Shown here: in pieces, positions 4,844 to 6,486 of the stretch
Layout of the letters: each line of letters starts with the position of its first letter
Numbering within the stretch: the first letter of the stretch is position 1
Assembly: GCA_009784765.1 (NCBI GenBank)
Contig: WQXP01000069.1
Coordinates: forward strand, 1 to 6,486
DNA: 6,486 nucleotides
Direction: 5' to 3'
DNA from: Oscillospiraceae bacterium
GTDB taxonomy: Bacteria > Bacillota > Clostridia > Oscillospirales > Ruminococcaceae
Translations under genes and position numbers: made by a program
Notes under the pieces: model-generated
Databases searched by the model: none
What the model was told of the DNA's origin: nothing
The model's input: the letters and a program-made list of their open reading frames with translations, nothing else

Positions 4844-6486
4844 ATGATTCTTAACCGTGATATTCTTCATATAAGACGCGGCGATGGTGAATATACGCCG
4901 CTTGAAGGCTTACCGACCTATGAGGCGGTACGCCCTGCAACCATGAACGACGATGATTTTAACTCCATGCTTAATTTTTTTCGCAAAATCATTGACGAAA
5001 CGCGCTATGACGGCGCGCGGTATGCGAACATATCCCTCATGCGGTATCATATGGGGAACTTTTGCCTTGCAGGCGGAACTGTGTTGTTCAAAGTTATTGA
5101 AAAGAAAAAAGGCTCGGGGGTTCCTGAACTTTACGGCTTTTACACAGAACTTTCCAACGCACGGAGTATGTGGTTAGAAATAGAGAAGCTTTGCTATTTA
5201 CTCACCCTCGAACAACCCGGGAGCGTGGAAAGCGGCGAAATTGACTATGCGTATCTTAACTCATTGGGCGTTAATCATGTTCAGAATGCTCAGCCGATTT
5301 ATCGCTCGAACTTAGAGAAAATGGCGAAAGACTTCCAGTCGTCCTCTTACCCTGTAAGCGGTATTCTCACTTGCTTGCCGTCGGAGTTTTATCCGAACGG
5401 CGTCAAGCGATATGACAACGGAATGCACGTCGAAAAAACCGACGCGGTAATAAAGAAAATCACGTTAGAGTTCAACGAAGCGCAAATCCGCGAAAAAATC
5501 GCAGAATGTACTCAACCCCTTCAAGGAGCAGTATTAGTCAGCATTCCTTATGAAGATGAGGACAGCAAAAAAGGCGGGCTTTTCGGGGGCAAGAAAAAGA
5601 AAGCGGCTAATGAGCGTGTCATTAACCAGTGGCACTACCGCTATGTTGACGGCGCAGCTCAGAAAGAGGAAAACTGTGATTTCATCAAGCTTGATAAGCC
5701 TTTCGAATACTCCCCGTTGATTGACACCTTTAACTCTTACATCGGCAAATTCGGAACGAATGTAGACCCTCTCCCTGATGTTGACAGCGCGGGGATTCCG
5801 CAACCTAAGCCACCTGCTTCCGAAATGCCGACGGCAACGCCGGGAATGCCGGCTGCAGGAGGAACGCCGAGTGCTGCCGCACCGCCGGCTCCCGGTAATA
5901 TACGCGCAGTCCGGCCGCCTAAACCGACTAAGCAGAAATCACCGCCTCCGCCTCCGATTGCGGCTGCACCCGCCGGGGCTGCTCCTGTTGCGCCGCCGCC
6001 GCCTCAACACAGTGCGGCAATGCCCGTTGCACCGCCGCCTACGGGGAAGAAAGGAAAGCCGCCGCCGAAAGTTCACCCGCTGTTAGACAGTGCGAACGAA
6101 CGCGCCGCTGCTCCTGCACCTCCTAAACGGCAACCGCAGCGGCACGCGCCGCCACCGAAACCGAAACGCTTCGAGGGTAAAGTACACCCTCTGCTTGAAA
6201 GCGCGGACGAACGCGCCGCCGCGCCTCCACCGAGAAGGCCCGTGCGTTCGGGTGCGCCGATTCCTCCGCCGCCGTCGCCTTTTGCACAGCAGGCTCCGCG
6301 ATACGCGCCGCCGCCGCCTTCTCCTTTTGCGCCGCCGCCTCATGCACAGCAGCAACCCTACGCGCCGATTGCACCGCCTCCTCCCCTTGCGCCTCCGCCT
6401 GTTGCGCCACCACCTCCACCACCTCCTGCTCCTGCTCCTCCTCCGCCTCCACCACCTCCTGCTCCTACGCCGATTGCGCCGCCGCC
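4844..6486 (+). CDS. Uncharacterised protein with globular N-terminus and long polyproline tail (3'-truncated)
   Basis: Open from ATG 4844 to the right edge: 547 codons with no stop, so the true C-terminus is outside. Residues 1 to about 312 are a folded, soluble domain of mixed alpha/beta character that I do not recognise; no catalytic motif stands out. It contains a Lys/Gly-rich surface loop (KKGGLFGGKKKK, 242-253) that may be flexible or bind nucleic acid or acidic partners. From about 319 the chain becomes Pro/Ala-rich and is surely disordered, ending in runs of seven and eight prolines. Two copies of a 16-residue peptide beginning KVHPLL (409-424 and 446-461) are embedded in basic sequence. 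Further short repeats are SPFA with QQ (around 475-505) and (A/T)PIAPPP. No signal peptide or transmembrane helix is seen, arguing against a cell-wall polyproline linker in the visible part, although a later membrane segment or second domain past the edge is possible. Third gene of the operon; likely a scaffold or linker protein (inference). Confidence 0.9.
   Translation, partial: MILNRDILHIRRGDGEYTPLEGLPTYEAVRPATMNDDDFNSMLNFFRKIIDETRYDGARYANISLMRYHMGNFCLAGGTVLFKVIEKKKGSGVPELYGFYTELSNARSMWLEIEKLCYLLTLEQPGSVESGEIDYAYLNSLGVNHVQNAQPIYRSNLEKMAKDFQSSSYPVSGILTCLPSEFYPNGVKRYDNGMHVEKTDAVIKKITLEFNEAQIREKIAECTQPLQGAVLVSIPYEDEDSKKGGLFGGKKKKAANERVINQWHYRYVDGAAQKEENCDFIKLDKPFEYSPLIDTFNSYIGKFGTNVDPLPDVDSAGIPQPKPPASEMPTATPGMPAAGGTPSAAAPPAPGNIRAVRPPKPTKQKSPPPPPIAAAPAGAAPVAPPPPQHSAAMPVAPPPTGKKGKPPPKVHPLLDSANERAAAPAPPKRQPQRHAPPPKPKRFEGKVHPLLESADERAAAPPPRRPVRSGAPIPPPPSPFAQQAPRYAPPPPSPFAPPPHAQQQPYAPIAPPPPLAPPPVAPPPPPPPAPAPPPPPPPPAPTPIAPP
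6068..6115 (+). repeat. Peptide repeat copy 1 (KVHPLLDSANERAAAP)
   Basis: Residues 409-424 of the third operon protein. It is the most complex sequence in an otherwise low-complexity tail and is flanked by basic segments (GKKGKPPP before, PPKRQPQR after). It matches copy 2 at 14 of 16 residues, the others being D/E and N/D. Confidence 0.75.
6179..6226 (+). repeat. Peptide repeat copy 2 (KVHPLLESADERAAAP)
   Basis: Residues 446-461, 37 residues after copy 1. Eight of 16 codons differ from copy 1, six of them synonymously. The peptide, not the DNA, is therefore what is conserved, pointing to a functional short linear motif rather than a fresh duplication. RFEG precedes it and PPPRRPVRSG follows. 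Confidence 0.75.
6413..6466 (+). repeat. Exact 21-nt direct repeat in the polyproline codons
   Basis: The 21 bases at 6413-6433 recur exactly at 6446-6466, a period of 33 bp (11 codons), encoding PPPPPAP each time. Here Pro is written with CCT/CCA rather than the CCG common earlier in the tail, suggesting recent in-frame expansion by slippage or unequal recombination. Confidence 0.7.

Larger units (their letters stand above)
5798..6486 (+). other. Disordered Pro/Ala-rich tail region
   Basis: Encodes residues 319 onward of the third operon protein. Coding-strand sequence is dominated by CCN and GCN codons, so it is C-rich and G-poor in long stretches near the right edge, and the complementary strand is purine-rich. 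The spurious Arg-, Gly- and Glu-rich reading frames on both strands here are composition artefacts. Many consecutive Pro codons imply dependence on elongation factor P for efficient translation, a known property of polyproline synthesis. Confidence 0.85.

Noticed and set aside
5567..5573. AAAAAAG as a programmed -1 frameshift site
   Set aside because: The reading phase is AAA-AAA-GGC, not A-AAA-AAG, and the zero frame stays open to the window end, so no shift is needed.
6123..6455. 110- and 90-codon minus-strand frames and a 102-codon plus-strand frame (5778-6086) in the Pro-rich region
   Set aside because: Their Arg/Ala/Glu-rich composition is what CCN/GCN-rich DNA gives in other frames. 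The plus-strand frame from 4844 is open throughout and has a strong Shine-Dalgarno.

Overview
The window looks like a chromosomal segment of a low-to-mid GC Bacillota, most likely class Clostridia. The main reason is the left-hand gene, the C-terminal two thirds of a Gram-positive-type replicative DNA polymerase (PolC). Its motif wording around the third catalytic aspartate (LDELGHDVPT rather than the Bacillus LDILGHDDPT) recalls clostridial, Oscillospirales-like PolC; that placement is from memory and not from a search.

Layout: (1) positions 1-2567, polC, cut by the left edge. (2) 2568-2780, an AT-rich intergenic region of about 213 bp with several dyads. These include an almost perfect 17/18-nt inverted repeat just upstream of a plausible sigma-A-type promoter. 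No convincing U-tract terminator follows polC. (3) 2781-6486, three same-strand, tightly packed genes that look like one operon. The second overlaps the first by an ATGA junction, and the third starts 72 bp after the second behind a strong Shine-Dalgarno. The gap between the second and third holds a 22-codon micro-ORF that begins on the base after the preceding stop codon. The third gene runs off the right edge.

None of the three operon proteins matches a family I can name with confidence. The first (341 aa) begins with what reads as only the C-lobe of a protein kinase, with the catalytic HRD and DFG motifs degenerated, followed by two beta-rich units and a small alpha/beta tail. The second (322 aa) is a soluble mixed alpha/beta protein. 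The third (at least 547 aa) has a globular N-terminal part of about 312 residues and then a Pro/Ala-rich tail of at least 229 residues. That tail carries two copies of a conserved 16-residue peptide (KVHPLL-D/E-SA-N/D-ERAAAP) in which most codon differences are synonymous. No signal peptides or membrane segments were seen, so all three are probably cytoplasmic. My reading, which is inference, is a cytoplasmic signalling or conflict-type complex in which a pseudokinase and a polyproline scaffold are core parts; enzymatic components may lie beyond the right edge.

Codon habits of the operon look similar to polC, and no transposase, integrase, tRNA or CRISPR is visible, so nothing in the window points to very recent transfer.
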